Assembly (NCBI RefSeq): GCF_022827545.1
Contig: NZ_CP094669.1
Coordinates: 4,581,001-4,645,000, forward strand
Reading direction: 5' to 3'
Length of the DNA: 64,000 bases
Source: Hymenobacter tibetensis
GTDB taxonomy: Bacteria; Bacteroidota; Bacteroidia; Cytophagales; Hymenobacteraceae
The translations under genes were made by a program, and so were the position numbers. Numbering within the stretch: the stretch's first letter is position 1; every line of letters begins with the position of its first letter. A model generated the notes under the pieces. The model ran no database searches. It saw only the letters and a program-made list of their open reading frames with translations, and was not told where the DNA came from. Positions 17,394 through 27,473 of this stretch are shown piece after piece.

Positions 17394-20393
17394 ATGCGCT
17401 CATACAAAAGCCTGAATAATCTAGTTGGTTGGCTGGTGTTTGCCATTGCCACCATTGTGTACCTAATCACGCTGGAGCCTACCGCTTCGTTCTGGGACTG
17501 CGGCGAGTTTATTGCCTGTTCCTACAAGCTGCTGGTACCGCACCCCCCTGGAGCCCCGCTTTTCCTGCTGCTTGGTCGCTTGTTTTCGCTGTTCTCTTTC
17601 GGTGATGTTACCAAGGTTTCGGTGCTAGTCAATGCCTTGTCGGCGCTGAGCAGTTCGTTCACTGTGCTATTCCTATTCTGGACTATCACCATTCTGGCCA
17701 AGAAGCTGGTTCTGCACCACTCGGGTGCTGTGGGCCACTCGGTACCAGGCGCTCCTGAACCCACATTTGGGCAGAGTCTGTTGATACTGGGCGCTGGTGT
17801 CGTCGGTGCCTTATCGTTTGCCTTTTCTGATTCGTTCTGGTTTAATGCCGTGGAAGGCGAGGTGTACGCCATGTCGTCCTTGTTTACAGCGGCCGTGGTT
17901 TGGATCATGCTAAAGTGGGAAAACCGCGCCCACGAAGCCGATTCCGATAAATGGCTGATTCTGATTGCCTATGTAGTAGGCCTCTCCATTGGGGTGCACT
18001 TACTGAACTTGCTGGCCCTGCCAGCCTTGGCCTTCATCTACTATTACCGTCGCACCGCTAACCCCACACCTTTGGGCGGCATCATCACACTGGTGCTTAG
18101 TCTGGTGCTGGTCGGCCTGATTCTGGTGGGCATTATACCAGGCTTGCCATCGTTGGCGGGCGGATTCGAAGTGTTCTTTGTGAACAGCGTCGGGCTACCC
18201 TTCAGCTCGGGCATTGTCATCTTCTTGGTGCTTTTCGTGGCCCTGCTAGTGCTTGGCTTCCGCTACTCGTTGAAGCAGCGCAACCGCCTGCTCAACACGG
18301 CCATGCTTAGCTTGGTGTTCATCTTGATTGGCTACTCTAGCTACCTCATTATTCCTATCCGGAGCAGCTACCACCCTACCATCAACGAAAACAACCCCGA
18401 GGATGTGCTCAGCTTTGTGAGCTACCTTAAGCGGGAGCAGTACGGCGACCGTCCTTTGCTTTACGGTCCACAATTCAATGCTCGCCCTGTTCGCTACGAT
18501 GAAGGTGCCCCACGCTATGTACGGGAAGGCAACAAGTACGTAGTAGCAGAAAAGCGTCAAGTGGTGGTCTACGACGATGCCGACAAGATGCTGTTGCCGC
18601 GCATTTACAGCCCACAGCCCGAGCATATCTACAACTACCAAAAGTGGGTGGATATTCAAGAAGGAGTGAAACCCACCATGGGTCAAAATCTATCCTTTTT
18701 GTTTCGCTACCAGATGGGCCACCAGTTCTGGCGTTACTTCCTTTGGAACTACGTAGGCCGCGAAAGCGACGTTCAACAGTCGGGAGGCTTGTGGCCTTGG
18801 CAGGGCGGCAAAGCAGGTGTACCGGAGCGCATGGCCGACAGCAAAGCACGCAACAACTTCTTCGCCATCCCGCTTATTTTGGGTTTGATTGGCTTGTTCT
18901 TCCATGCTCGCCGCGATTCACGCAACGCCTTTATTGTCGGCTTACTGTTCGTATTCACGGGCTTAGCTATTGTGGTGTATCTCAACCAGCCGCCCATCGA
19001 GCCGCGCGAACGAGACTACACGTTTACGGGTGCTACCTATGCTTTTGCCATCTGGATTGGGTTGAGCGTGCTCGGACTGGCTGAGCTCCTACGCTCGGTG
19101 CTGAAAGCCGATACCGGCCGCGCCATGACGGCAACGGTACTTGGCCTTGTGGCGCCTGTGCTATTGCTGGCTCAAGGCTGGGACGACCACGACCGTTCGG
19201 GGCGCTACAACTCTGTGGATTCGGCCAAGAACCTGCTCAACTCGTTGCAGCCTAATGCTATCCTTTTCACCAACGGTGATAATGACACTTTCCCGCTTTG
19301 GTATGCGCAGGAAGTGGAAGGAGTACGCACCGATGTGCGGGTAGCAGTACTTAGTTACTTGAACACGGACTGGTATATCCAGCAGATGAAGAACCGCTCG
19401 TACAAGTCACAGCCGCTGCCTATTTCCATGCCGGCCGACCGCTACAAGCAAGGCACCAACGACTACCTCCCCTTCGCTGAGAATCCCGCCGTCAAGCAAA
19501 TCAACTTAAAGGAATTCGTTCAGCTAGTCACGCAGAACAGTGACCTGTTGAAGGTATCGTACGACGAGAGCGGCCCTGCTATGATGTCGTTCCCGAGTCC
19601 GAATTTTTACCTTGATGTGGACACAACCGCCGTTGAAAAGTTGGGCATTGTACCAGCCGAACGGCGCAAACAGCTGGTATCCCGCATGGAGTGGAATATG
19701 GGCAAAGGCGCCATTGAAAAGAAAAACTTAGTGATTCTGGACATGCTGGCGACCAATAACTGGCAGCGGCCGATCTACTTCTCTAGCACTGTGGCTGGCG
19801 GCGACTTCATGAACCTTCAGCCTTACTTCCAGTTGGAGGGCATGGCTTACCGAGTGTTGCCACTGAAAGACCCCAACTATCAGCCTCGCGGCGACGAGGG
19901 CTACGTAGCCAAGGACTTGATGTATGACAACCTCATGAAGAAGTTCGCCTTCCGTAACCTCAACGACCCAGGCGTTTTCTACGACGAAAACCACCTACGT
20001 TTCCCGGCCAACTACCGCGACAAGTTTGCTCGCTTAGCCAACACCTATCTAGCCGAAGGCAACAAAGCCAAAGCCAAGGAAGTACTTGACAAGTGCTTCG
20101 CAGTGATGCCTGACGCCTCGATTCCCTACGACTACTACTCTCCGCAGTTTGTCCCAGCATTGGTAGCAGTAGGCGAAAAAGACCGTGCCAACGACATCAT
20201 GGACAAGATGCTCAGCCGGGCTCAAGTGGCATTGCCTTATTTCCAGACGCACAACCCGGCACTGTTTGATATGGAAAATCAGACGTATCTGCTAAGCGTG
20301 CAGAGTGTGTACCGGGCGGCCGAGCAAATCGGTGACCAGGGCCGCGCCAGCAAGGCGCTGGAAATAATGAATCAATATTATCCGCGGCAGTAA
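17394..20393 (+). CDS. DUF2723 / GT117-family membrane protein (protein O-mannosyltransferase-like)
   Basis: A 999-aa multi-pass membrane protein. The N-terminal half (about 1-580) holds 12 or more hydrophobic helices; the first loop TLEPTASFWDCGEFIACSYKLLVPHPPGAPLF (about 27-58) is the hallmark of DUF2723, with the WDCGEF acid motif proposed as the lipid-linked glycosyl transfer site in the GT-C fold. The C-terminal half is soluble and ends in TPR-like helices (about 880-995, YLAEGNKAKAKEVLDKCF). In Bacteroidota these proteins are thought to glycosylate exported proteins; substrate and sugar are not known here. The ATG at 17394 directly starts the first membrane helix. The GWxTD gene follows after 124 bp. 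Confidence 0.88.
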   Translation: MRSYKSLNNLVGWLVFAIATIVYLITLEPTASFWDCGEFIACSYKLLVPHPPGAPLFLLLGRLFSLFSFGDVTKVSVLVNALSALSSSFTVLFLFWTITILAKKLVLHHSGAVGHSVPGAPEPTFGQSLLILGAGVVGALSFAFSDSFWFNAVEGEVYAMSSLFTAAVVWIMLKWENRAHEADSDKWLILIAYVVGLSIGVHLLNLLALPALAFIYYYRRTANPTPLGGIITLVLSLVLVGLILVGIIPGLPSLAGGFEVFFVNSVGLPFSSGIVIFLVLFVALLVLGFRYSLKQRNRLLNTAMLSLVFILIGYSSYLIIPIRSSYHPTINENNPEDVLSFVSYLKREQYGDRPLLYGPQFNARPVRYDEGAPRYVREGNKYVVAEKRQVVVYDDADKMLLPRIYSPQPEHIYNYQKWVDIQEGVKPTMGQNLSFLFRYQMGHQFWRYFLWNYVGRESDVQQSGGLWPWQGGKAGVPERMADSKARNNFFAIPLILGLIGLFFHARRDSRNAFIVGLLFVFTGLAIVVYLNQPPIEPRERDYTFTGATYAFAIWIGLSVLGLAELLRSVLKADTGRAMTATVLGLVAPVLLLAQGWDDHDRSGRYNSVDSAKNLLNSLQPNAILFTNGDNDTFPLWYAQEVEGVRTDVRVAVLSYLNTDWYIQQMKNRSYKSQPLPISMPADRYKQGTNDYLPFAENPAVKQINLKEFVQLVTQNSDLLKVSYDESGPAMMSFPSPNFYLDVDTTAVEKLGIVPAERRKQLVSRMEWNMGKGAIEKKNLVILDMLATNNWQRPIYFSSTVAGGDFMNLQPYFQLEGMAYRVLPLKDPNYQPRGDEGYVAKDLMYDNLMKKFAFRNLNDPGVFYDENHLRFPANYRDKFARLANTYLAEGNKAKAKEVLDKCFAVMPDASIPYDYYSPQFVPALVAVGEKDRANDIMDKMLSRAQVALPYFQTHNPALFDMENQTYLLSVQSVYRAAEQIGDQGRASKALEIMNQYYPRQ

Positions 20394-20417
20394 GTAAGAT
20401 ACTGAGCTACTAGAATG

Positions 20418-20491
20418 CGAAGTTCCACTTCGTGAGCGTTGAACGAACCTGCTCTTAGGTTGCCGTTCTTTCGTTCGCGAAGTGGAACTTC
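20418..20491. repeat. Imperfect inverted repeat of two small palindromes
   Basis: The 14-nt arms gaagttccacttcg (20419-20432) and cgaagtggaacttc (20478-20491) are perfect reverse complements, and each is itself a mini-hairpin (cgaagt-tcc-acttcg). Together they can form one long imperfect stem between the GT117 and GWxTD genes; no T-run follows, so a terminator role is doubtful. Confidence 0.6.
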
Positions 20492-20517
20492 TCGTTACAG
20501 CCTGTATGCCATTTCCC

Positions 20518-21726
20518 ATGAAAGGTTATTTGTTGCTAGTACTTCTGGCTGTGAGTTTGGTGCACGCCACTGCGCAAAAGCGGGAGTTTTCCGATCAGTA
20601 CCGCCCTGACCGACGTTTGTTGCTTGATACACGCCGGGAAGCGGACAGCTTGCGTGTATATCTGCGCTTTCCCAATGCCAGTGTGCTGCGGCAAGGCCAG
20701 CCCCTCCGCATTAGTGCATGGCCTAGTTTTGACGCTCGCCGCCCCCTCTGGACGGATACCGTAAAGCAGTTGGCCCGTCGTATCCGCCCCGACGGCCAAG
20801 GTGCACTGGTGGAATTCTGCCTACCTATTGCCAAGCTAACCAGCGGTACTATGCTCAGCCTGGCCTGCGCGCCGGCCGCCGAAGCCGCTACCGGCGACGC
20901 CGCTTGGCTATCTGTTACCACTGCTCGGCTGGCTCGGCCCTACATCCTAACTGATAGTTTGGGCACCCCATTGTTGCGCCGCTACGTCCGGTCTAGTGAG
21001 CCTTTTCTTGTGGACCGCTATGGGCAGGATATAGCAGTGTTGGTGCGTCGCTATGCGGCTCCGTTTGTGGCCGCGCTACCTCCCCATGCTGATCCAGCCC
21101 GCCAATCCAGCGCTTCTCCTACCCTTCCGGTCAGTGACTCCTTGGCTTTTCGGGCCGGCATGTCCGTGGTGCTACCGGAAGCAGGACTTTACACCCTGCG
21201 CTTGGCCGGCGAAAAGCCCTTGCTGGGGGTGCTGGTCACGGATGAAGACTATCCAGAGCTAACGACAGCCGACGAACTGATTCAACCGCTGGTATACCTA
21301 ACTACTTCAGCAGAGCGAAAAAAGCTGTACGACGCACCCAATCCCAAGCGTGCCGTGGACCAGTTCTGGCTCAGTGCTGCTGCCGGCCAGCAAACCATAG
21401 CCCGGCAAGCCATTCGGACATACTATGGGCGCGCCCAAGCAGCCAACGAGCTATTTGTGGCTCACAAAGCCGGGTGGATGACTGACCGGGGTATGCTATA
21501 TATAGCCCTGGGTCCGCCCGACGCCGTGTACCGGACTGCTCAGGACGAGCGGTGGGTGTATCATGGTACTAACAATGGTGCATCGGCGACTTATACGTTC
21601 CGACCTAAACCCAGTACCTTTGCTCCCGAACACTATGAATTGGTGCGCCGTCCCGAGTACGAACGTCTCTGGTATGCCGCCGTGGAGCAATGGAGAAAAG
21701 CAACGACGACCGCCCTCGGCCGCTAA
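20518..21726 (+). CDS. GWxTD domain-containing secreted protein
   Basis: A 402-aa exported protein with a short signal peptide (MKGYLLLVLLAVSLVHATAQ). The C-terminal third carries the GWxTD domain: DQFWLSAAAGQQTIARQAIRTYY (about 278-300) and AHKAGWMTDRGMLYIALGPPD (about 315-335), a pattern I know only as a conserved motif in Bacteroidota and related phyla, of unknown biochemistry. The start is the ATG at 20518; the 36 nt of open frame before it add no conserved sequence and remove the signal peptide. The 3' end overlaps rlmB by 37 bp in another frame, suggesting coupled expression. Confidence 0.85.
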   Translation: MKGYLLLVLLAVSLVHATAQKREFSDQYRPDRRLLLDTRREADSLRVYLRFPNASVLRQGQPLRISAWPSFDARRPLWTDTVKQLARRIRPDGQGALVEFCLPIAKLTSGTMLSLACAPAAEAATGDAAWLSVTTARLARPYILTDSLGTPLLRRYVRSSEPFLVDRYGQDIAVLVRRYAAPFVAALPPHADPARQSSASPTLPVSDSLAFRAGMSVVLPEAGLYTLRLAGEKPLLGVLVTDEDYPELTTADELIQPLVYLTTSAERKKLYDAPNPKRAVDQFWLSAAAGQQTIARQAIRTYYGRAQAANELFVAHKAGWMTDRGMLYIALGPPDAVYRTAQDERWVYHGTNNGASATYTFRPKPSTFAPEHYELVRRPEYERLWYAAVEQWRKATTTALGR

Positions 21727-22694
21727 AAGAGCGCCGCAGTTACTACGATTCTGAAAATCGTCCGGTGCCCCGTGCCCCGCGTCGGGAGGCAGGGCGCGCT
21801 GCCGCTAGTGGCGAAACGCCCGGCGGCTACCGGCGGCCCGAGACTCGCTCGGAGGGCAATGACAGTCGCCCTGAGGCAATACGCGGCAACGAAGGCCGCT
21901 CTTACGACAAGGAAAAACCACGCTACTCCAACCGGCCCGCCCCCGACCGTAGCATCGATATGCTGTTTGGCTTGCGGCCCATTATGGAAGCCCTAAGTGC
22001 TGGGCGGACACTGGAGAAGATTTTCCTGCTGCGTGGCACCAAGAACAGCCTCACCCAAGAAATCAACGACCTAGCCCGGCAGCAAGGCATTCCGGTTTCG
22101 TCGGTGCCAATCGAGAAGCTCGATAACCTGACCCGCAAAAATCACCAGGGCGCGGTAGCTTTCGTGTCGCCAATCGACTACATGCCGCTTGACAGCATTC
22201 TAGCTGGGCTGTATGAAGAAGGCAAAACGCCTTTTCTATTGATTCTGGACCGCGTAACCGATGTACGTAACTTCGGTGCCATTGCACGTAATGCCGAATG
22301 CATGGGGGTACACGCTATTGTGGTGCCTGCCCATGGTGCGGCCCAAATCAACGGTGATGCCGTAAAAACATCTGCAGGCGCGCTGAACATAGTACCGGTA
22401 TGCCGGGAACCCAACCTGAAGAACACTCTTATCTTCTTACGCGAATCAGGTGTACAGGTGGTGGCTTGTACGGAGAAGGCTGATGCCAGCCTGGAGACCG
22501 GCACTGTTGACCTCACGGGCCCTGTAGCAGTGCTCATGGGCTCCGAAGAAGACGGCATTTCCCCCGAGTACCTACGCCTCGCCGATCATCGTCTCCGCAT
22601 CCCCATGACTGGCCAAATCGGCTCACTCAACGTTTCTGTTGCTAGTGGCATTATGCTGTTCGAGGTACTGCGTCAGCGCCTAGTAAAGGCATAG
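21690..22694 (+). CDS. rlmB: 23S rRNA (guanosine-2'-O-)-methyltransferase RlmB
   Basis: A 334-aa SPOUT (TrmH-family) methyltransferase that 2'-O-methylates G2251 of 23S rRNA in E. coli. Residues 1-85 are a disordered, highly charged R/E/P-rich extension absent from E. coli RlmB; the substrate-binding domain (FGLRPIMEAL) starts at about 91 and the SPOUT knot contains LDRVTDVRNFGAIARNAECMG (motif 1, about 189-209), VLMGSEEDGIS (motif 2, about 280) and IPMTGQIGSLNVSVASGIMLFE (motif 3, about 303-324). The start overlaps the GWxTD gene; with the alternative of a start further in, much of the charged tail would be lost, so the N-terminus is uncertain. Ends 2 nt before a very long hairpin. Confidence 0.93.
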   Translation: MEKSNDDRPRPLKERRSYYDSENRPVPRAPRREAGRAAASGETPGGYRRPETRSEGNDSRPEAIRGNEGRSYDKEKPRYSNRPAPDRSIDMLFGLRPIMEALSAGRTLEKIFLLRGTKNSLTQEINDLARQQGIPVSSVPIEKLDNLTRKNHQGAVAFVSPIDYMPLDSILAGLYEEGKTPFLLILDRVTDVRNFGAIARNAECMGVHAIVVPAHGAAQINGDAVKTSAGALNIVPVCREPNLKNTLIFLRESGVQVVACTEKADASLETGTVDLTGPVAVLMGSEEDGISPEYLRLADHRLRIPMTGQIGSLNVSVASGIMLFEVLRQRLVKA

Positions 22695-22695
22695 C

Positions 22696-22767
22696 TACAA
22701 TGCTCTTACAGAAAAAGGCCCTTGATACTACATGGTATCAAGGGCCTTTTTCTGTAAGAGCATTGTA
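22696..22767. terminator. 33-bp perfect-stem hairpin between rlmB and manC
   Basis: Arms 22696-22728 and 22735-22767 are perfect reverse complements of 33 nt with a 6-nt loop (tacatg) and an internal A5/T5 run. It begins 1 nt after the rlmB stop codon and lies between convergent genes; far longer than a normal intrinsic terminator. Confidence 0.85.
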
Positions 22768-22813
22768 ACAACGAAGTATTCTACCCGATGCTTAAGCTCG
22801 GGAGAATGTGTCG

Positions 22814-23902
22814 TTAGTTGTAGCCCACTCCCTTTTTGGCTTTTACATCGGCCACAAATTCCTTCACGCGCTGTTCCTCGGTGCGCTTGCAGATCAGGAG
22901 CACGTTGTCGTACTCAGCAATGATGTACCCGTCTAGGCCCTGCACTACTACTAGGCGCTCAGAGGGCGTTTTGATAACGCACTCCGTGGTGTCATAAAGA
23001 ATGGCATCACCATCGATGACGTTGTTGTTTTCGTCACGACGACCCATGCGGTGCAGCGAATCCCAGGTACCTAGGTCGCTCCAACCGAAGTCAGCGGGCA
23101 GTACAAACACGTTGTCTGCCTTCTCCATGATGCCGTAGTCGATGCTGATGTTGCGGCACCGGGAATAGGCCTCCGTGATAAAAGCTTCTTCCTGTGCTGT
23201 ACCGAGTTGCGCTTGCCCGTCGTCGAACACTTCCGCAATATCACTCAGGTACTGGTGGAACGCTTGCACAATCACGTCGGCGCGCCATACAAATAGGCCA
23301 GAATTCCAAAGGAAGTCGCCGCTTTGCAAGAACATTTGCGCCAGTTCCAAATTCGGCTTCTCAGTGAAGGTTTTCACCTTTTTCAGCCCGTTTGGCAGGT
23401 CGCTGGCCTCCTCATCAATGTACTGGATGTAGCCATAGCCTGTGTCGGGACGCGACGGCTGAATGCCGAGCGTAATGAGAACTTCGTGGGTGCGCGCCAC
23501 ATCAATAGCTTGGCTGATGACGTTCCGAAACTCGTCTTCCCGTAGCACCGCATGATCGGCGGGTGATACCACAATGACAGCCTGAGGGTCGCGCTTGGCA
23601 ATGCAGTAGCTGGCGTACGCAATGCAAGGAGCAGTATTGCGCCCGATGGGCTCACCCAAAATTTGGTCGGCTGGCAGATCCGGTAGATGCTGCTGTACCA
23701 ATTCCTTGTAATCTCGGTTCGTAACTACAAACACGTTCTCAGGCGGGCAAACCCCTGCAAACCGGTCGACAGTTAGCTGAAGCATCGAGCGGCCTACGCC
23801 TAATACATCATGGAATTGCTTGGGGTGGTTGGTACGGCTGAAGGGCCAAAAGCGGCTACCAATGCCGCCCGCCATTACGACGAGATAGGTGTGTTGCATC
23901 AT
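22814..23902 (-). CDS. manC: Mannose-1-phosphate guanylyltransferase
   Basis: A 362-aa nucleotidyltransferase making GDP-mannose from mannose-1-phosphate and GTP for cell-surface polysaccharides. The pyrophosphorylase signature MAGGIGSRFWPFSRTNHPKQF occupies residues 10-30; VVSPADHAV (about 113-121), FTEKP (about 176) and WNSGLFVW (about 195-202) follow. It is the short form, without a C-terminal phosphomannose isomerase cupin. Two ATGs are adjacent (23902 and 23899); the second may be the real start. Monocistronic and convergent with rlmB. The GDP-mannose could in principle feed the upstream GT117 pathway, but that is only proximity. Confidence 0.93.
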   Translation of the reverse strand: MMQHTYLVVMAGGIGSRFWPFSRTNHPKQFHDVLGVGRSMLQLTVDRFAGVCPPENVFVVTNRDYKELVQQHLPDLPADQILGEPIGRNTAPCIAYASYCIAKRDPQAVIVVSPADHAVLREDEFRNVISQAIDVARTHEVLITLGIQPSRPDTGYGYIQYIDEEASDLPNGLKKVKTFTEKPNLELAQMFLQSGDFLWNSGLFVWRADVIVQAFHQYLSDIAEVFDDGQAQLGTAQEEAFITEAYSRCRNISIDYGIMEKADNVFVLPADFGWSDLGTWDSLHRMGRRDENNNVIDGDAILYDTTECVIKTPSERLVVVQGLDGYIIAEYDNVLLICKRTEEQRVKEFVADVKAKKGVGYN

Positions 23903-24044
23903 AAACAGGAAGTAGTGCAGCTAAGGAATTAGAGGTATGCAAATATCCGATTTTAACGCGAACCATATAGAATAGCTAGATAATGTAATGAAAGCGCGAC
24001 AACCGCTGCTCAAGGTATTGCTCCTATTATCTGTCTTTTTCAAG

Positions 24045-25022
24045 CTATACCAAGCCTTCGCGTAGCAAATCGTGGAGATGAATAAAGCCGCAAAACCGGC
24101 TCTGCTCCGTAACAATAAGCTGCGTGATGTTACGCTCTTGCATTCGGGCCAAGGCCTCCACTGCAAAATCATCGATATCAACTGTCACCGGACTGGGTGT
24201 GAGGATATCCAGTGCTCGCACGTCCTCTAGCCGGCCCTCAAACGTAGTGAGCATCCGGCGTAAGTCGCCATCCGTAATAATGCCCCGCAACTGACCGACG
24301 GTATCAAGGACGGCCGTAGCTCCCAGCCGCTTACCTGATATTTCCAAGATAATCTCTTTGAGTGGCGCCGTTTCGTGCACCTGCGGCTGCTGGTTTTGCC
24401 GGCTTAAGTCGCCCACTTTCAAATACAGTTGCTTGCCCAGGGTACCCCCAGGGTGCAGGCGGGCAAAATCTTGGCGAGTGAAATCCCGGCTTTCCAACAG
24501 ACACACGGCCAGCGCATCACCAAGCGCTAGCGCGGCGGTAGTGCTAGTGGTGGGCGCTAAGTTATGTGGGCAGGCTTCGCGCGTTACGGGAGCATGCAGA
24601 ATGTAGTCGGCCTGCTGCGCCAAGTAAGAATCGGCGTTGCTGACAAGGGCCGCCATAGGCACACCTTTGCGCTTAAGCAGCGGCACCAGCACTTTTATTT
24701 CGGGCGTATCACCGCTTTTGCTGATGGCCACCACAAAGTCGTCTGGCTGTATCATGCCCAAGTCCCCGTGGATGGCATCGGCAGCGTGCATGAACAAGGC
24801 GGGGGTGCCAGTGGAGTTGAGAGTAGCTACCATTTTACTGGCAATGTGCGCGCTCTTTCCAATTCCCGTAACCACCACCCTCCCTCGTAGTGAGAGTATT
24901 GCCCCTACACAGAGTGCAAAATCTGGCGTTTGCTCGATAGCCTCTGCTACGCCCAGAATTGCTTCCGCTTCGTGCTGCAGCACTTTTTTTGCAATGGAAT
25001 GAAGTTCGTTTTGCGGTTTCAA
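24045..25022 (-). CDS. kdsD: Arabinose-5-phosphate isomerase, KpsF/GutQ family
   Basis: A 325-aa sugar isomerase converting ribulose-5-phosphate to arabinose-5-phosphate, the first step toward KDO of the LPS core. The SIS domain covers about 20-170 (GRVVVTGIGKSAHIASKM, SKSGDTPEIK), followed by two CBS domains (about 195-325). No ATG precedes the conserved sequence. I chose TTG at 25020-25022 (start of LKPQNELHSIAKKVLQHEAEAI), which gives the family length; another TTG at 25107-25109, preceded by AGGGA, would add 29 residues. Divergent from recQ, a common neighbour in Bacteroidota. Confidence 0.88.
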   Translation of the reverse strand: MKPQNELHSIAKKVLQHEAEAILGVAEAIEQTPDFALCVGAILSLRGRVVVTGIGKSAHIASKMVATLNSTGTPALFMHAADAIHGDLGMIQPDDFVVAISKSGDTPEIKVLVPLLKRKGVPMAALVSNADSYLAQQADYILHAPVTREACPHNLAPTTSTTAALALGDALAVCLLESRDFTRQDFARLHPGGTLGKQLYLKVGDLSRQNQQPQVHETAPLKEIILEISGKRLGATAVLDTVGQLRGIITDGDLRRMLTTFEGRLEDVRALDILTPSPVTVDIDDFAVEALARMQERNITQLIVTEQSRFCGFIHLHDLLREGLV

Positions 25023-25185
25023 TCTAAATTTGATTAGGTATTGAGTATTGGAGGGCGAGATAGAGCGTATTTGTCTTACTCCTTTAATGTCTCCTACCGA
25101 ATACTTCAAAATTCCCTAGATTGAGATAAGCAACCTGTTTTGTGCAGATGAAACTTATCTGAATCTTCCAACCGAGCAAGTGAGG

Positions 25186-27387
25186 ATGTCAATGCCAGCC
25201 GTGAACAATGCAATCAGCCAAGGTGCTGATTTGAAAGGCAAGTTAAAGGAAGTTTTTGGGTACGGTCAGTTCCGCGGCACGCAGGAGGCCATCATCCAGA
25301 ACGTTATCGAGGGGCATAATACGTTCGTTATTATGCCGACAGGTGCTGGTAAAAGCCTTTGCTATCAATTACCTGCCCTCGTACTGCCTGGCACAGCCAT
25401 TGTCATCTCTCCACTTATTGCCCTGATGAAAAATCAGGTCGACCAGCTCAACGCCTTCGGGGTAAACGCACAGTTTCTGAACTCGACTCTGACCAAGGCC
25501 GAGATGAACCGGGTGAAAAAAGACGTTATCAGCGGCGAAGTGAAGCTGCTCTACGTTGCTCCCGAAAGCCTGACCAAAGACGAAACCATCGATTTCCTGC
25601 AAAAGGCAACCATTTCTTTTGTCGCTATTGATGAGGCGCACTGTATTTCAGAATGGGGCCACGACTTCCGCCCCGAGTATCGTCGGATTCGTGGCATCAT
25701 CGACAACATTGGGCAGGTACCTATCATTGCTCTGACGGCCACCGCTACGCCTAAGGTGCAGCTGGATATTCAGAAGAACCTGCAGATGGACGACGCCAGC
25801 GTTTTCAAAACGTCGTTCAACCGTACCAACCTCTACTACGAAGTTCGCCCTAAGCACAACACCAAGAAGCAACTGATTCAGTATGTGAAACAGCGCAAGG
25901 GGTTGGCAGGCATTATTTATTGCTTGAGCCGCAAGAAGGTAGAAGAAATTGCCGAGTTGCTGAAGGTGAACGATGTGCGGGCCCTACCTTACCACGCAGG
26001 CTTGGATCCGCACATACGCATGGCCAACCAAGACGCCTTTCTGAGCGAAGACTGCGACGTTATTGTGGCAACCATTGCCTTCGGCATGGGTATCGACAAG
26101 CCCGATGTACGCTTTGTTATTCACTATGACACCCCGAAAAGCATTGAGGGCTACTACCAGGAAACCGGCCGCGGCGGCCGCGACGGTCTCGACGGCGACT
26201 GCCTGATGTTCTATAGCTACGACGACATCGTAAAGCTAGAGAAGTTCAACAAAGACAAGCCCGTAACCGAGCGCGACAACAGCAAGTTGCTCCTCCAGGA
26301 AATGGCCAACTACGCCGATTCGGCGGTGTGCCGGCGCAAGCAGTTGCTGCACTACTTCGGCGAGCATTTCGAGAAAGACTGCGGCTTCTGCGACAACTGC
26401 AAACACCCGAAAGAGCGGTTTGAAGCCCAACAAGAGGTATTGCTGGCCCTCAAAGCAGTTGTTCAAACCGAGCAGCGCTTCGGTATCGACCACATCGGGA
26501 CCGTGCTTATGGGCATGAACAATGCGCACGTTGAAAGCTACGGCCACAACGGGTTACCCATCTACGGGCAAGGCAAAGACCACGATGCACAATATTGGCA
26601 TTCGTTGTTGCGCCAGTGCTTGATTTTTGGTTTCTTAGAGAAGGATATTGAAAACTTTGGCGTTGTAAAAATCTCCGACAAGGGTATGGACTTCATCGAG
26701 AATCCCCATTCAATTAAGCTCACCAAGGACCACGACTACGACGAGGAGGTCAAGGAAGAGCAGGAGCAGGAAGAGGTGCAGCAAGCCGCTGGCCACGACG
26801 AAACCCTGTTCGAGATGCTGAAGGCGCTGCGGAAGAAAATGGCCAAGGAAAAGGAACTACCTCCGTACGTTCTTTTCCAGGACCCATCGCTGAAAGAAAT
26901 GGCCACTACATTCCCCACCAAGCTCGATGAGCTAGCGCATGTGGGCGGTGTAGGCCAAGGAAAAGCCCAGAAATTTGGCTCACCCTTTTTGGCGCTTATC
27001 AAGAAGTATGTCGAGGAAAACGACATCATGACGGCCTCCGACGTGGTGGTGAAATCGGCTGTCAACAAGTCGAAAATCAAGATTTACATCATCCAGCAGA
27101 TCGACAAAAAGATGGACCTAGAGGAAATTGCTTCCTCTAAGGGCATCGACATGCGCGAGCTGATGGAAGAAATCGAGCACATCTGCTATTCCGGCACCAA
27201 GCTCAACCTCGACTACTACATCAACGGTATCTTGGACGAAGAGCGCCAAGAGGAAATCTACGATTACTTCATGACGGCCAGCACCGACAATATTGCGGTG
27301 GCCCTTAAAGAGCTAGGCACCGATGACTACACCGAAGAAGATCTGCGCCTGATGCGTATCAAGTTCCTAAGCGAAGTAGCCAACTAG
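25186..27387 (+). CDS. recQ: ATP-dependent DNA helicase RecQ
   Basis: A 733-aa 3'-5' DNA helicase for repair and recombination. Walker A TGAGKS (about 52-57), DEAH box (149-152), helicase motifs such as [10 protein letters not shown] (about 325), a zinc-binding RQC segment with cysteines in [12 protein letters not shown] and [11 protein letters not shown] (about 382-410), and a C-terminal HRDC domain (about 545-620). A further helix-turn-helix-like tail (about 640-733) is characteristic of Bacteroidota RecQ. Possible starts are GTG 25180, ATG 25186 and ATG 25192; a GTGAGG stretch lies just before the two ATGs. Ends at a terminator at 27443-27470. Confidence 0.96.
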   Translation: MSMPAVNNAISQGADLKGKLKEVFGYGQFRGTQEAIIQNVIEGHNTFVIMPTGAGKSLCYQLPALVLPGTAIVISPLIALMKNQVDQLNAFGVNAQFLNSTLTKAEMNRVKKDVISGEVKLLYVAPESLTKDETIDFLQKATISFVAIDEAHCISEWGHDFRPEYRRIRGIIDNIGQVPIIALTATATPKVQLDIQKNLQMDDASVFKTSFNRTNLYYEVRPKHNTKKQLIQYVKQRKGLAGIIYCLSRKKVEEIAELLKVNDVRALPYHAGLDPHIRMANQDAFLSEDCDVIVATIAFGMGIDKPDVRFVIHYDTPKSIEGYYQETGRGGRDGLDGDCLMFYSYDDIVKLEKFNKDKPVTERDNSKLLLQEMANYADSAVCRRKQLLHYFGEHFEKDCGFCDNCKHPKERFEAQQEVLLALKAVVQTEQRFGIDHIGTVLMGMNNAHVESYGHNGLPIYGQGKDHDAQYWHSLLRQCLIFGFLEKDIENFGVVKISDKGMDFIENPHSIKLTKDHDYDEEVKEEQEQEEVQQAAGHDETLFEMLKALRKKMAKEKELPPYVLFQDPSLKEMATTFPTKLDELAHVGGVGQGKAQKFGSPFLALIKKYVEENDIMTASDVVVKSAVNKSKIKIYIIQQIDKKMDLEEIASSKGIDMRELMEEIEHICYSGTKLNLDYYINGILDEERQEEIYDYFMTASTDNIAVALKELGTDDYTEEDLRLMRIKFLSEVAN

Positions 27388-27442
27388 AAACTTTTATTTC
27401 GGCGATTTTACAAGCGCCATTCCTACACCGGGTCTTGATTTG

Positions 27443-27473
27443 AAAGCCGCTTCCTTATGGGAGCGGCTTTTTC
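27443..27473 (+). terminator. Rho-independent terminator of recQ
   Basis: A 12-bp stem (one G-T pair), loop ttat, followed by a TTTTTC run, 55 nt after the recQ stop codon. Confidence 0.8.

Noticed and set aside
22696..22767. Terminal inverted repeats of a transposon
   Set aside because: The arms are adjacent (6-nt loop), no transposase is near, and arms differ from locus to locus.
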